DNA of 64,000 bases from Methylibium petroleiphilum PM1 (GTDB taxonomy: Bacteria; Pseudomonadota; Gammaproteobacteria; Burkholderiales; Burkholderiaceae_C). The DNA lies in NCBI RefSeq assembly GCF_000015725.1, contig NC_008825.1, positions 496,001 through 560,000 on the forward strand, read 5' to 3'. The position numbers and the translations under genes were made by a program. This document shows, piece after piece, positions 39,153 through 48,540 of the stretch (positions within the stretch are counted from its first letter, which is position 1; every line of letters begins with the position of its first letter). The notes beneath the pieces were generated by a model. The model was not told where the DNA came from, searched no databases, and saw only the letters and a list, made by a program, of their open reading frames with translations.

Positions 39153-39437
39153 TCACTTCGCGAGTTCGATTGCCGTGACGGTGTAGACCCCGTCGATGCG
39201 GTCGACGCTGAAGCGCACCTTGTCGCCCGCCTTCACCTTGGCCAGCAGCGCTGGGTCCTTGACCTGGAACACCATGCTCATCGGCGGCATGTCGAGGTGC
39301 GCGATCTCGCCGTGCTTGAGCGTGATCTTGTTCTGCGCGGCATCGACCTTGCGCACCTCGCCGTCGATCAGGGGCTGGGCACCCGCCAGCGTCGTGGCGG
39401 CGGCGAGCAGCAGGGCGGTCATGGGGCTTTTCTTCAT
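39153..39437 (-). CDS. CusF-like periplasmic copper-binding protein
   Basis: 94-residue exported protein, signal peptide about 1-20. The CusF-type copper(I) site is seen in KHGEIAHLDMPPMSMVF (one His and two Met ligands in a five-strand barrel). CusF hands copper to the CusCBA efflux pump, yet CusB and CusA are missing from this cluster. Part of the minus-strand copper operon. Confidence 0.88.
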   Translation of the reverse strand: MKKSPMTALLLAAATTLAGAQPLIDGEVRKVDAAQNKITLKHGEIAHLDMPPMSMVFQVKDPALLAKVKAGDKVRFSVDRIDGVYTVTAIELAK

Positions 39438-39464
39438 CGGGCGGCTCCGTGTCGCGGGTCCCGT

Positions 39465-39941
39465 TCAGGGGTAGGCCTGGTAGACGGCCGAACGGCCGTC
39501 GCGCTGCACCAGCAGTACCTCGTAGGGATCTCGGCGGCCGCCGTACTCCGGGCCGTCCATGCCGGGCGAACCGATCGGCATGGCCGGCACGGCCAGCCCC
39601 ACGGCCTGTGGCCGCTCCCTCAGCAGTCGCCGCACCTCGCGCGCCGGCACATGGCCCTCGATCGCATAGCCGCCCACGCTCGCGGTGTGGCACGAGCCGT
39701 AGCGCAGCGGCATGCCCAGGCGGGCTCGCGCATCGGTGTTGCCGTCGTCGTGGGCCCGCACCATGAAGCCGTGGGCTTCGAGATGCCGGATCCAGTCCTT
39801 GCAGCAGCCGCAGGTCGGGCTCTTCCAGACGTCGATCAGCGGCCGGCCGGGCTCGGCCGACGCGGGCAGGACCGGTATCGCGAGCAGCGCACACAGGCGG
39901 GTCAGGGTGCGGCGGCGGTCGGCTTTCGGGGGGTGTTGCAT
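39465..39941 (-). CDS. DUF411 metal-binding protein
   Basis: 158-residue exported protein with a leader ending near ALLAIPVLPASA. The DUF411 core begins IDVWKSPTCGCCKDW (CxCC-type metal site) and continues with RYGSCHTASVGGYAIEGHVPA (Cys and His). Such proteins are common in copper and silver resistance operons; function is probably periplasmic metal binding. It is 27 bases upstream of the CusF-like gene. Confidence 0.85.
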   Translation of the reverse strand: MQHPPKADRRRTLTRLCALLAIPVLPASAEPGRPLIDVWKSPTCGCCKDWIRHLEAHGFMVRAHDDGNTDARARLGMPLRYGSCHTASVGGYAIEGHVPAREVRRLLRERPQAVGLAVPAMPIGSPGMDGPEYGGRRDPYEVLLVQRDGRSAVYQAYP

Positions 39942-39989
39942 GGTTGGTTCTGATCGCTGAAGTGGTGGTCGGGGCAGGCCGGGCCTGCG

Positions 39990-41402
39990 TCAGTGCGGGC
40001 CGTGCCGGTCGGGCTTGCGGACCTGGACCTCGATCTCGCGGGCCGGACGGTTGCGCGCCGGCATCGCCGAGCGACCCGGGTCCCGATCGCGCGCGGGCGT
40101 GGCCAGCGCACCGGTCCATTCGTAGGCCACGGTGCCGGCGGGGTGGTCGAACCAGCCGGGGTCACCGTAGTCGCCCGGCTTCTGATCCCGGCGCACCTTC
40201 AGCACGGTGAACATGCCGCCCATCTCGACCGAGCCGAACGGGCCGGCGCCGCTCATCATCGGCACGGTGTTGTCGGGCAGGGGCATCGGCATCTCGGCCA
40301 TGTCGGCCATGCCGCGCTCGCCCATCACCATGTAGTCGGGCACGAGCTGCGTGATCTTCGAGACCACCTCGCGGTGGTCGACGCCGATCATCGTCGGCAC
40401 ACCGTGCCCCATGGCATTCATCGTGTGGTGGCTCTTGTGGCAGTGGAAGGCCCAGTCGCCTTCCTCGTCGGCCCGGAACTCGATCTGGCGCATCTGGCCC
40501 ACCGCCACGTCGGTGGTCACCTCAAGCCAGCGCGTGCCCTTCGGCGTCGGCCCGCCGTCGGTGCCGGTGACCGCGAACTCGTGGCCGTGCAGGTGGATCG
40601 GGTGGTTGGTCATCGTCAGGTTGCCGATGCGGATGCGCACCTTGTCGTTCTTGCGGACGTTGAGCGTGTCGATGCCCGGGAACACGCGGCTGTTCCAGCT
40701 CCACAGGTTGAAGTCGAGCATCGTCATGACCTTCGGCGTGTAGGCACCGGGATCGATGTCGTAGGCGTTGAGCAGGAACACGAAGTCGCGATCGACCTCG
40801 TCGATCAGAGGGTGCTTCTGTTTCGGGTGCGTGATCCAGAAGCCCATCATGCCCATCGCCATCTGCACCATCTCGTCGGCATGCGGGTGGTACATGAAGG
40901 TGCCGGGGCGGCGCGCGACGAATTCGTAGACGAAGGTCTTGCCGGGTTGTATGGCGGGTTGCGTGAGCCCGCCGACGCCGTCCATGCCGTTGGGCAGGCG
41001 CTGGCCGTGCCAGTGGACGGTGGTGTGCTCGGGCAGCTTGTTGGTGACGAAGACGCGCACGCGGTCGCCTTCCACCACCTCGATGGTCGGCCCCGGGCTC
41101 TGGCCGTTGTAGCCCCAAAGATGCGCCTTGAAGCCGGGGGCCATCTCCCGCACCACCGGTTCGGCGACCAGGTGGAACTCCTTGACGCCGTTGTTCATGC
41201 GCCAGGGCAGCGTCCAGCCATTCAGGGTGACGACCGGGTTGTAGGGCCGGCCGCGCTCGGGCACCAGTGGAGGCATCGTGTCGGGCGAGTGCTGCGTCAC
41301 CGGTTCGGGCAGCGCGGCCATCGCGACCTTGCTGACGGCGGCGGCGCTGACGGCCGCAGTGACCGCGCCGGCACGGCCGAGGAAGTTGCGTCGGGAAACC
41401 AT
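39990..41402 (-). CDS. Multicopper oxidase (CopA/CueO-like)
   Basis: 470-residue periplasmic oxidase, probably oxidising copper(I). A Tat leader (SRRNFLGRAGAV) starts at ATG 41402. The copper-site motifs are HWHG, YHPHAD, HPIHLHGHEF and HCHKSHHTMNAM, covering the trinuclear and type-1 sites. A Met-rich stretch (roughly residues 355-390) resembles the CueO copper-entry region. It lies between the outer-membrane channel gene and the DUF411 gene. Confidence 0.92.
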   Translation of the reverse strand: MVSRRNFLGRAGAVTAAVSAAAVSKVAMAALPEPVTQHSPDTMPPLVPERGRPYNPVVTLNGWTLPWRMNNGVKEFHLVAEPVVREMAPGFKAHLWGYNGQSPGPTIEVVEGDRVRVFVTNKLPEHTTVHWHGQRLPNGMDGVGGLTQPAIQPGKTFVYEFVARRPGTFMYHPHADEMVQMAMGMMGFWITHPKQKHPLIDEVDRDFVFLLNAYDIDPGAYTPKVMTMLDFNLWSWNSRVFPGIDTLNVRKNDKVRIRIGNLTMTNHPIHLHGHEFAVTGTDGGPTPKGTRWLEVTTDVAVGQMRQIEFRADEEGDWAFHCHKSHHTMNAMGHGVPTMIGVDHREVVSKITQLVPDYMVMGERGMADMAEMPMPLPDNTVPMMSGAGPFGSVEMGGMFTVLKVRRDQKPGDYGDPGWFDHPAGTVAYEWTGALATPARDRDPGRSAMPARNRPAREIEVQVRKPDRHGPH

Positions 41403-41421
41403 CGGAGGTCCTTCCTGGCGT

Positions 41422-42855
41422 TCAGTGGTCGGCGCCGACATCGCCGGCAGCCGGGCTGCTGCCGAGCGCCAAGGCCGCGCCCGACAGTCCGGGTTTTCCG
41501 ATCAACGCCATCTCGAGATCGGCCTGGGCGAGCCAGAAGTCGCGCAGCGACTCGATGCAGGCGTTGACGCCGGCGATCTGCGAGCGCGCGGCCGCGAGCA
41601 GCTCGAACACGCCGATCAGCATGCCGTTGTAGCGCAGCACGTTCTCCTCGGCGATGCGCTGGCGCAGCGGGACGAGCTCGTCGCGGTGGTGGCGCGCGAT
41701 GTCCCAGGCCGAGCGATAGGCCCCATAGGCCTCGCGCACTTCCGAGCGGGCGTTGACCGCCGTCTCTGCGGCGCGGCTCAGCGCCTGCATATAGACCGCT
41801 TCGGCGCGCGCGACGCGCGCGCCGCCCCAGTCGAACAGCGGCAGCTCCAGCCCCAGCTCCCAACCCGTCTGCGTCGGTGCCTCGTTCGAACTGTTGTGGG
41901 CCCGGCCCAACTCCAGCACGTTGACGAAGCGCGTCGTCCTCGTGAGACCGAGGCTCTTCGCGGTCTGCTCCGCCGCGAGCTTGGCCCCCTGGACGTCCAG
42001 GCGCTGAGCCAGTGCGGCGCGCTCGATCTCGGGCTGATCCGTCGGAGCCTCTGGCAGGTCGGGCAGCCGCTCGGGCAACTGGAAGCGCGTCTGCGGGCCC
42101 CACAGGCCCATCAACCGCGTCAGTCTCTCGCGCGAGGCCAGCGCGGCGTGCTCGGCTCGAGCCATGCCCAGCGTCGCGTCGGCGTAGAAGCCCTGCTCGC
42201 GCAGGCGCTGCAGCTTGTTGAAGTTGCCGACTTCGGCCATGCGCCGAGCCAGTTCGGCGCCGGCCTCGGCCGCCTGCTGCACCTGGCGCCGGTAGCGCAC
42301 CGTCTCCTCGGCGGCGACCGCGTTGAAGTAGGCCTTGCGGGCCTCGGACGCCAGCGACAGCAGCTGCAACGTGACGACGCCGCGGGTCTGTGCGAAGCGC
42401 CGCTCCTCGACCTGGCGCACGAGCGGCATCGCCAGCAGCCGCGCGAGATTGAGGTGGTAGCCGCGCTCGAGTTCGATCTCGTCGCCGCGTTTCAGTCGGC
42501 CGAAGCTGATGCCCGGGTTCGGCAGGCGACTGGCCTGCACCAGCTCGGCCTCGCCGATGCCCAGCTCGAAGAACCGGGCCTGGAGCCCCTTGTTGTTGAG
42601 CAGCGCGACCTGCACCGCATCGTCGACCGTGAGTGGACGCGTGAGCAGTTCGGCCACGCGGGTATCGATGCGGTTCTGATTCTCGGCAGTCCGGGCCCAG
42701 ACGACGTCCTTGCCGAGACGCTCCTGGGCCACCTGCTCGACGGTGTCGAAGCCGCCATCGGGGCTGAACGAGGCGCAGCCGGCCAGCGCGAGGCTCGCCA
42801 GCACGAGCGGCAGGCCGCGGGCCGCTGCGGCGCAGGCGTGTCGTGGTGTCGTCAT
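41422..42855 (-). CDS. Outer-membrane efflux lipoprotein (TolC/CusC-like)
   Basis: 477-residue outer-membrane channel component. The lipobox LALAGCAS gives lipidation at about Cys24. Two TolC-family helical repeat regions follow (segments around ELGIGEAELVQASRLPNPG and WELGLELPLFDWGGAR). It normally works with an RND pump and membrane-fusion protein, but neither is encoded here. It starts 10 bases after the His-tailed small protein gene. Confidence 0.87.
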   Translation of the reverse strand: MTTPRHACAAAARGLPLVLASLALAGCASFSPDGGFDTVEQVAQERLGKDVVWARTAENQNRIDTRVAELLTRPLTVDDAVQVALLNNKGLQARFFELGIGEAELVQASRLPNPGISFGRLKRGDEIELERGYHLNLARLLAMPLVRQVEERRFAQTRGVVTLQLLSLASEARKAYFNAVAAEETVRYRRQVQQAAEAGAELARRMAEVGNFNKLQRLREQGFYADATLGMARAEHAALASRERLTRLMGLWGPQTRFQLPERLPDLPEAPTDQPEIERAALAQRLDVQGAKLAAEQTAKSLGLTRTTRFVNVLELGRAHNSSNEAPTQTGWELGLELPLFDWGGARVARAEAVYMQALSRAAETAVNARSEVREAYGAYRSAWDIARHHRDELVPLRQRIAEENVLRYNGMLIGVFELLAAARSQIAGVNACIESLRDFWLAQADLEMALIGKPGLSGAALALGSSPAAGDVGADH

Positions 42856-42865
42856 CGCTCGCTTC

Positions 42866-43207
42866 TCAGTGATGGTGATGAGGAGCGCCGTGGGGCGTCG
42901 ACGGGGCTCCGGTCGATTCACTCGCGGCGGGCGTGACCGGCGCAGCGTTTGCCGGCCGCGAGGCCTGCGATGCCTCGCGCGCATAGGCGCGCCAGCCCCC
43001 GATGCGGCCGACCGCGTCGTTCGCGTCCTTCCAGGACTGCAGCCTCGTGTCGCCGTGGCGGCTGTAGCCGGTGAACGCCGATGGAGGGGTGAAGGTCGGG
43101 ACGGCCGCGCTGGCGTTCAGCGGGTCGGGGCGTTCGGTGGCCACAGCGGCCAGGGAGCAGGCCAGCAGGGCAACCGGCAACCAGCAGTGCGATCGGGACA
43201 GAGCCAT
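42866..43207 (-). CDS. Small exported protein with His tail, copper cluster
   Basis: 113-residue protein with a signal peptide (about 1-25) and a C-terminus ending in HGAPHHHH, a plausible metal ligand. The middle has no recognised domain (PSAFTGYSRHGDTRLQSWKDAND). Cotranscription with the efflux channel and multicopper oxidase suggests a periplasmic copper-binding role. Confidence 0.6.
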   Translation of the reverse strand: MALSRSHCWLPVALLACSLAAVATERPDPLNASAAVPTFTPPSAFTGYSRHGDTRLQSWKDANDAVGRIGGWRAYAREASQASRPANAAPVTPAASESTGAPSTPHGAPHHHH

Positions 43208-43315
43208 GGAGCATCCTCGCGGGAACACGTTCGAGGTCCGGGCGGTCGGGACCGGCCGGGATCGAGGCGGCGGCGCTCGCGAGCGCGTGCCGAGGCACAC
43301 GCCCGTCGGGCCGCG

Positions 43316-43678
43316 TCAGGCGAGGACGGTTCGGGGAGGGCGGTCGAGCCCGCCGATCGCGGGCTGGCCGGTATCGCGTGCGAGCGCGGGAATTGGCGCC
43401 TCGGCCGGCAGGGCGACCGTGGCCGATTCACCGTGCGGCACGATGCCGATCGCTGCGTGGCACCAGTCGCAGGACTGGCAGTTCGACGGCGCGGCGCCAT
43501 TCTCATCGCCCTGATGGCAGGGCGGCAGCGCCGCCCCGGATGTGGCGGTGTGGTGGTCTGCGGAGAGTGCGACGGCGGGCGCCTCGGTGACCTGCGGCAG
43601 GCCCATGGAGGCCACCGCCCAACTGCGCAAAGGCAGCAGGGCCAGCATCAGGTAGAGGATCCAGGTGGCGCGGCGCAT
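43316..43678 (-). CDS. Cysteine-rich exported protein (DUF2946-like)
   Basis: 120-residue protein with a hydrophobic leader ([21 protein letters not shown]). Its body carries His/Cys pairs: [14 protein letters not shown] and [13 protein letters not shown]. Similar small proteins open copper operons in Burkholderiales. It is probably the first gene of the cluster, divergent from argB. Metal binding is inferred from the Cys/His content. Confidence 0.6.
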   Translation of the reverse strand: MRRATWILYLMLALLPLRSWAVASMGLPQVTEAPAVALSADHHTATSGAALPPCHQGDENGAAPSNCQSCDWCHAAIGIVPHGESATVALPAEAPIPALARDTGQPAIGGLDRPPRTVLA

Positions 43679-43757
43679 GAGGACAAAAGTATGCGTCAGA
43701 CTGAGCCGGGGCTGCGGCGAAAAGTTCCGCGGCGCACGGTCCGGTGCAGGCGCTGGA

Positions 43758-43773
43758 CTAGGGCGAACCCTAG
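43758..43773. promoter_or_regulatory. Palindrome in the argB/copper divergent promoter region
   Basis: CTAGGG-CGAA-CCCTAG, a perfect 6-4-6 inverted repeat. It overlaps TAGAAT (43771-43776), a possible -10 for argB. It could be an operator for either divergent unit. No matching -35 is obvious. Confidence 0.3.
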
Positions 43774-43811
43774 AATCTCTTGCGACAGACCCTGAGTTCG
43801 GAGATCCCGTC

Positions 43812-44726
43812 ATGGCCCCACCCGTTCCCGCCCCCTCGTCCGACCTGCCGAACATCGCTCCGCGCGACAAGGCAGAGATCCTCGCGCAGGCTCTGCCTTA
43901 CATCCGCAAGTTCCACGGCAAGACGCTGGTCATCAAGTACGGCGGCAACGCCATGACGGACCCCGCGCTGCAGCAGGACTTCGCCGAGGACATCGTGCTG
44001 CTCAAGCTGGTGGGCATGAACCCGGTGGTCGTGCACGGCGGCGGGCCGCAGATCGACGAGGCGCTGTCGCGCCTGGGCAAGAAGGGCACCTTCATCCAGG
44101 GCATGCGCGTGACCGACGAGGAAACGATGGAGGTCGTCGAGTGGGTGCTCGGCGGTGAGGTGCAGCAGGACATCGTCGGTCTCATCAACGCGGTGGGCGG
44201 CAAGGCGGTCGGGCTCACTGGCCGCGACGGCGGCATGATCCGGGCGCGCAAGCTGAAGATGGTGGACAAGGACGACCCCAGCATCGAGCACGACGTCGGC
44301 CAGGTCGGCGAGATCACCGCCATCGACCCCGCGGTGGTCAAGGCGCTGCAGGACGACCAGTTCATCCCGGTCGTGAGCCCCATCGGCTTCGGCGAGCACA
44401 ACGAGAGCTACAACATCAACGCCGACATGGTGGCGAGCAAGCTGGCCACCGTGCTGCAGGCGGAGAAGCTGATGCTGCTGACGAACACGCCGGGCGTGCT
44501 CGACAAGGCGGGCAAGCTGCTCACCAACCTGTCGGCCCGCGAGATCGACGAACTGTTCGCCGACGGCACGATCAGCGGCGGCATGCTGCCGAAGATCGCC
44601 GGCGCGCTGGATGCCGCGAAGAGCGGCGTCAATGCGGTGCACATCATCGACGGCCGGGTGCCGCATGCGATGCTGCTCGAGATCCTGAGCGACCAGGCCT
44701 ACGGCACGATGATCCGGTCGCACTGA
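43812..44726 (+). CDS. argB: N-acetylglutamate kinase ArgB
   Basis: 304-residue amino-acid kinase phosphorylating N-acetylglutamate in arginine synthesis. It has the phosphate loop [16 protein letters not shown], and the C-terminal [15 protein letters not shown] segment. The N-terminal helix (about 10-32, [16 protein letters not shown]) is the kind found in arginine-inhibited hexameric enzymes, so feedback control is likely. Confidence 0.97.
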   Translation: MAPPVPAPSSDLPNIAPRDKAEILAQALPYIRKFHGKTLVIKYGGNAMTDPALQQDFAEDIVLLKLVGMNPVVVHGGGPQIDEALSRLGKKGTFIQGMRVTDEETMEVVEWVLGGEVQQDIVGLINAVGGKAVGLTGRDGGMIRARKLKMVDKDDPSIEHDVGQVGEITAIDPAVVKALQDDQFIPVVSPIGFGEHNESYNINADMVASKLATVLQAEKLMLLTNTPGVLDKAGKLLTNLSAREIDELFADGTISGGMLPKIAGALDAAKSGVNAVHIIDGRVPHAMLLEILSDQAYGTMIRSH

Positions 44727-44729
44727 GCA

Positions 44730-45461
44730 GTGGCTGCCGCCGGCCGGCCGGTCGTCTGGCTGTTCGACCTCGACAACACGCTGCACGACGCCTCGCACGC
44801 GGCGTTCGGCCTGCTCGACGAGGCGATGAACGACTACATCGCGCAGGCGCTTCGGGTCGACGCGGCGCAGGCCGACTTCCTGCGGCTCGACTACTGGCGC
44901 CGCTACGGCGCCACGTTGTTGGGGCTGGAGCGGCATCACGGCATTCGCGCCGCGCACTTCCTCGAGCACACCCACCGCCTGCCGGACCTCGAGCAACGGC
45001 TGCGCGGGAGCCCGCGTGACCGCGCTGCGTTGCGAGCGTTGCCGGGGCGCAAGTTCGTGCTGACCAATGCGCCGGCCAGCTACGCCAAGCGCGTGCTGAC
45101 GGCGCTCGACCTGGCGGATTGCTTCGAGGGCATCGTCAGCATCGAAGGCATGCGCCTGTTCGGTCATCTGCGCCCCAAGCCCGATGCACGCATGTTCCGG
45201 GTGGTGCTGGCGAGGCTGAAATTGCGGCCGGCGCAGTGCGTGCTGGTCGAGGACACGCTGGCCCACCAGCGCGCGGCGCGCGCCGTCGGACTGCGCACCG
45301 TCTGGATGCAGCGATATGTGTGGCGCAATGCTCATGGACCCGAAGTAGGTGCGCGCTTGCGTCGAAAGCCCGCTTATGTGTATGCAAGAATTCGCTCGCT
45401 TTCGACGCTAGCCACCCACTTCCTCCCCGCCCGCGCGCATGTCCGACACGCCGATCCCTGA
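44730..45461 (+). CDS. HAD-family pyrimidine 5'-nucleotidase
   Basis: 243-residue HAD hydrolase of the Sdt1-like pyrimidine 5'-nucleotidase group. Motif I is DLDNTLHD, motif II VLTNAP, motif III Lys in RPKPDARMF, motif IV VEDTLAHQ. The GTG start is 4 bases after the argB stop. The last seven codons overlap slmA. Substrate (UMP or CMP) is family inference. Confidence 0.85.
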   Translation: MAAAGRPVVWLFDLDNTLHDASHAAFGLLDEAMNDYIAQALRVDAAQADFLRLDYWRRYGATLLGLERHHGIRAAHFLEHTHRLPDLEQRLRGSPRDRAALRALPGRKFVLTNAPASYAKRVLTALDLADCFEGIVSIEGMRLFGHLRPKPDARMFRVVLARLKLRPAQCVLVEDTLAHQRAARAVGLRTVWMQRYVWRNAHGPEVGARLRRKPAYVYARIRSLSTLATHFLPARAHVRHADP

Positions 45462-46101
45462 GCCGCTGGATGCCGCCGACGACACGCCCGCCGAGGGGGT
45501 CGCCGCCGCAGCACCCGTGCGCAAGCGGCCCAAGCCGGGCGAGCGCCGCATCCAGATCCTCCAGACGCTGGCGTCCATGCTGGAACAGCCCGGTGCGGAG
45601 CGCATCACGACGGCGGCCCTGGCGGCCAAGCTCGACGTCAGCGAAGCGGCGCTGTACCGGCACTTCGCCAGCAAGGCGCAGATGTTCGAGGGGCTGATCG
45701 ATTTCATCGAGAGCAGCGTGTTCACGCTGGTCAACCAGATCGTCGAGCGCGACACCGATCCGCGCGATCAGGTGCACAAGATGACCACCGTGCTGCTGCA
45801 GTTCGGCGAGAAGAACCCCGGCATGTCACGCGTGATGGCGGGCGATGCCCTGGTGTTCGAGAACGAGCGCCTGACGGCGCGCATGAACCAGTTCTTCGAT
45901 CGCTTCGAGTCGCAGCTGCGACAGAGCCTGCGAGCGTTGGCCGAGGCCGGCGGGTCGCAGACGCCGACCGTCGATGCCCAGGCGCAGGCTTCGGTCCTCG
46001 TCAGCTTCGTGCTGGGCCGCTTGCAGCGCTATGCGCGTTCGGGCTTCAAGCGCCTGCCGAGCGAACACCTCGACGCGGCACTGCGGCAACTCGCCACCTG
46101 A
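45439..46101 (+). CDS. slmA: Nucleoid occlusion factor SlmA (TetR fold)
   Basis: 220-residue TetR-type DNA-binding protein that blocks FtsZ assembly over the nucleoid. The helix-turn-helix is ITTAALAAKLDVSEAALYRHFASKA (about 54-80); the C-terminal domain matches SlmA (NPGMSRVMAGDALVFENERL). The N-terminal 35 residues are acidic and disordered. The argB-nucleotidase-slmA order is typical of Burkholderiales. Confidence 0.9.
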   Translation: MSDTPIPEPLDAADDTPAEGVAAAAPVRKRPKPGERRIQILQTLASMLEQPGAERITTAALAAKLDVSEAALYRHFASKAQMFEGLIDFIESSVFTLVNQIVERDTDPRDQVHKMTTVLLQFGEKNPGMSRVMAGDALVFENERLTARMNQFFDRFESQLRQSLRALAEAGGSQTPTVDAQAQASVLVSFVLGRLQRYARSGFKRLPSEHLDAALRQLAT

Positions 46102-46154
46102 TCCGGCCCCGCCCCGGCGAGGGGCTTCGGCGCCCGCCCCTACACTCGGCGGCC

Positions 46155-47066
46155 ATGAATCCCGAGTTTCTTTCCTTGATGCAGCAGGCCGAGCGCGTGC
46201 TCGCGCGGCTCGATGCCCTGCTGCCGGGGCCGGGCGCCCGGCCGGTGACGGCGCCGGACTGGTCGGCATCGATCGCCTTCCGCTACCGCCGGCGGGGTGC
46301 CTCGCTGCTGGGAGGCGGCTGGCTGGAGCCGGTCCGGCACGTGGCATCGATCCGGCTGGCCGACCTGAAGGAGGTCGAGCCCCAGAAGGAGCGCCTGGTG
46401 CGCAACAGCGAGCAATTCGTCAGCGGCCGGCCGGCCAACAACGTGCTGCTGACCGGCGCGCGTGGGACCGGCAAGTCCTCGCTGGTGAAGGCCTGCCTGA
46501 ACGAGTTCGCGCCGCGCGGACTGCGCTTGATCGAGATCGACAAGGCCGATCTGGTGGATCTGCCCGACATCGTCGACTTGGTGGCCGAACGCGACGAGCG
46601 CTTCCTGGTGTTCTGCGACGACCTCAGCTTCGACGAGGGCGAGCCGGGCTACAAGGCGCTGAAGTCCATCCTCGACGGCTCGGTGGCGCAGTCGAGCGAC
46701 AACGTGCTGATCGTGGCGACGTCCAACCGCCGCCACCTGCTGCCCGAATACATGAAGGAGAACCTCAGCTACCAGCACACCGAGGATGGCGAGGTGCATC
46801 CCGGCGAGGTGGTGGAGGAGAAGATCTCGCTGTCCGAACGCTTCGGGTTGTGGATCAGCTTCTATCCGTTCAGTCAGGACGAGTACCTGGCGATCGTCGC
46901 GCAGTGGCTGAGCGCCTTCGGCGCCGACGCGGACCACATCGCCGCGGCGCGACCCGAGGCGCTGGTCTGGGCGCTGGAGCGGGGTTCGCGCTCGGGCCGG
47001 GTGGCCTGGCAGTTCGCGCGTGACTACGCGGGGCGCGGCCGTCAGCGCGACGAGGTGCCGGGGTGA
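46155..47066 (+). CDS. DUF815 AAA-type ATPase
   Basis: 303-residue predicted ATPase. Walker A is TGARGTGKSS (about 100-109), the Walker B-like segment is FLVFCDDLSF, and a sensor region follows in VATSNRRHLLPEYM. These are DUF815 hallmarks. Function is unknown in the family. It overlaps mutT by four bases (GTGA), as in related genomes. Confidence 0.87.
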   Translation: MNPEFLSLMQQAERVLARLDALLPGPGARPVTAPDWSASIAFRYRRRGASLLGGGWLEPVRHVASIRLADLKEVEPQKERLVRNSEQFVSGRPANNVLLTGARGTGKSSLVKACLNEFAPRGLRLIEIDKADLVDLPDIVDLVAERDERFLVFCDDLSFDEGEPGYKALKSILDGSVAQSSDNVLIVATSNRRHLLPEYMKENLSYQHTEDGEVHPGEVVEEKISLSERFGLWISFYPFSQDEYLAIVAQWLSAFGADADHIAAARPEALVWALERGSRSGRVAWQFARDYAGRGRQRDEVPG

Positions 47067-47488
47067 GCGAGCGCATGCCGGTCGATGTGGCGGTCGGGGT
47101 GCTGTTCGACGCGCAGGGGCGCTTCCTGATGACCTCGCGGCCGGACGGCAAGGTGTATGCCGGCTACTGGGAATTTCCGGGCGGCAAGCTGGAGGCCGGT
47201 GAAACGGTCGAGCAGGCACTGCGCCGCGAACTGCAGGAAGAATTGGGCATCTGCATTGCCGACGCGCAACTCTGGAAAACGGAGCTGATCGACTATCCGC
47301 ACGCTCGCGTCCGGTTGCATTTCTGCAAGGTGCACGCGTGGAGCGGCGAACTGGAGATGCGCGAACGGCAGGCGGCGCGTTGGCAGATGCTGCCGGTCGA
47401 GGTACGCCCGATCCTGCCGGGAACGGTGCCGGTGCTGAATTGGCTGGCCGAGGAGCAGGCGTTTTCGGGCAGCACTCACGCGGACTAG
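47063..47488 (+). CDS. mutT: 8-oxo-dGTP diphosphatase MutT
   Basis: 141-residue Nudix hydrolase that removes oxidised dGTP. The complete Nudix box runs from GGKLEAGETVEQ to RELQEELGI (about residues 40-62). It starts with GTG inside the stop of the DUF815 gene. Convergent with yacG. Confidence 0.9.
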   Translation: MSERMPVDVAVGVLFDAQGRFLMTSRPDGKVYAGYWEFPGGKLEAGETVEQALRRELQEELGICIADAQLWKTELIDYPHARVRLHFCKVHAWSGELEMRERQAARWQMLPVEVRPILPGTVPVLNWLAEEQAFSGSTHAD

Positions 47489-47504
47489 CGCGCAGCCCGA
47501 TGCT

Positions 47505-47699
47505 TCAGTGCTCGGCGTCGTCGCCTTCCACCGGCGGTGAGGCCTCGACGCGATAGCGTTCGTTGGCCCAGGCGCCCAGATCACCGTTCTTGCAGCGCTC
47601 GCTGCAGAAGGGGCGGTAGGGATTGGTCGACGCATAGATGCTGAACTGCCCGCAGCCCGGGCAGCGCACGGTGCGTGGCGGGATGTCGCTGCCGGTCAT
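47505..47699 (-). CDS. yacG: DNA gyrase inhibitor YacG
   Basis: 64-residue zinc protein with four-cysteine site CPGCG...CSERCK (Cys13, Cys16, Cys32, Cys36) that binds GyrB. The acidic C-terminus is usual. It follows zapD in the coaE-zapD-yacG order. Confidence 0.94.
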   Translation of the reverse strand: MTGSDIPPRTVRCPGCGQFSIYASTNPYRPFCSERCKNGDLGAWANERYRVEASPPVEGDDAEH

Positions 47700-47718
47700 C
47701 GACGCAGGAGAGCGCTCG

Positions 47719-48471
47719 TCAGCACAGCGTGAGCTCGAAGCTCACATCGTCGCCGCTGGGCCGCAACCGGCCTTCACCATCTTGCCGCATGAGGCGGATC
47801 GACGCCATCAGGCGGTGGCCGCTGATCTCCGGCACCAGCCCGGCCGACTCTTCAAGACGCACCCGCATCAGGCTGAAGCTGCGCCCCGACGGCAAGCTCT
47901 GCTGGTACTGGCCGGCGGCGGCGAACACCATGTGCGGGCTGCCCGACTCGCGCAGCAGGGCCATCAGAACCTTCAGGGCGTCGGCGAGCGGCAGCAGCGT
48001 TGCCATCCAGCGCTGCAGGTCGGCCTTGCGGTGAGCCACGCTCTCGTGCTGCCACGCGTAGTAGCCCGGCAGATCGAACTCGCAGGTGCCTCCGGGGATG
48101 CTGATGCGGCTGCGGATGCCCATCAACCACTCGTTCGTGGTCAGCGCATGGCCGGCCTTGCCCGGCAGGTGGTTCAGCGACGCGAAGGCCTCATCGATGC
48201 GCAGGATGACCTGGTCGAGCGCGGCCTCGGAGATCGAGGGATTGCCGCGGTACTGGGCCAGTTGCGTCTTGTGGCGCTCCAGGTCTTTGAGCAGGTCGCT
48301 CTTCAGGTCGGCCCGGGATGCAACATCCATGATCTCGAAGATCGTCGCGATGGCGAAGTGATGATCGATCGCCGGCTCGCGGTCCGCCAGCACCGTGAGC
48401 CGCTCGAACAGGTGTTCGAGGCGCAGCATCGTGCGGATGCTCTCGTTCAAAGGGTACTCGTAGAGGATCAA
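47719..48471 (-). CDS. zapD: Z-ring associated protein ZapD
   Basis: 250-residue cytoplasmic protein that cross-links FtsZ filaments. Recognised by [19 protein letters not shown] at the N-terminus and the GCEFDLP-like segment ([16 protein letters not shown]). The start appears to be TTG at 48471 (LILYEYPL); no in-frame ATG or GTG lies close upstream, and there is no clear ribosome site. Confidence 0.93.
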   Translation of the reverse strand: MILYEYPLNESIRTMLRLEHLFERLTVLADREPAIDHHFAIATIFEIMDVASRADLKSDLLKDLERHKTQLAQYRGNPSISEAALDQVILRIDEAFASLNHLPGKAGHALTTNEWLMGIRSRISIPGGTCEFDLPGYYAWQHESVAHRKADLQRWMATLLPLADALKVLMALLRESGSPHMVFAAAGQYQQSLPSGRSFSLMRVRLEESAGLVPEISGHRLMASIRLMRQDGEGRLRPSGDDVSFELTLC

Positions 48472-48540
48472 GGCGGGCCACCTGCGCGCTGCAACGCGTC
48501 CGATTGTTCCACAGGGTTCGCCCCGAGCGAATGCCCAGCC

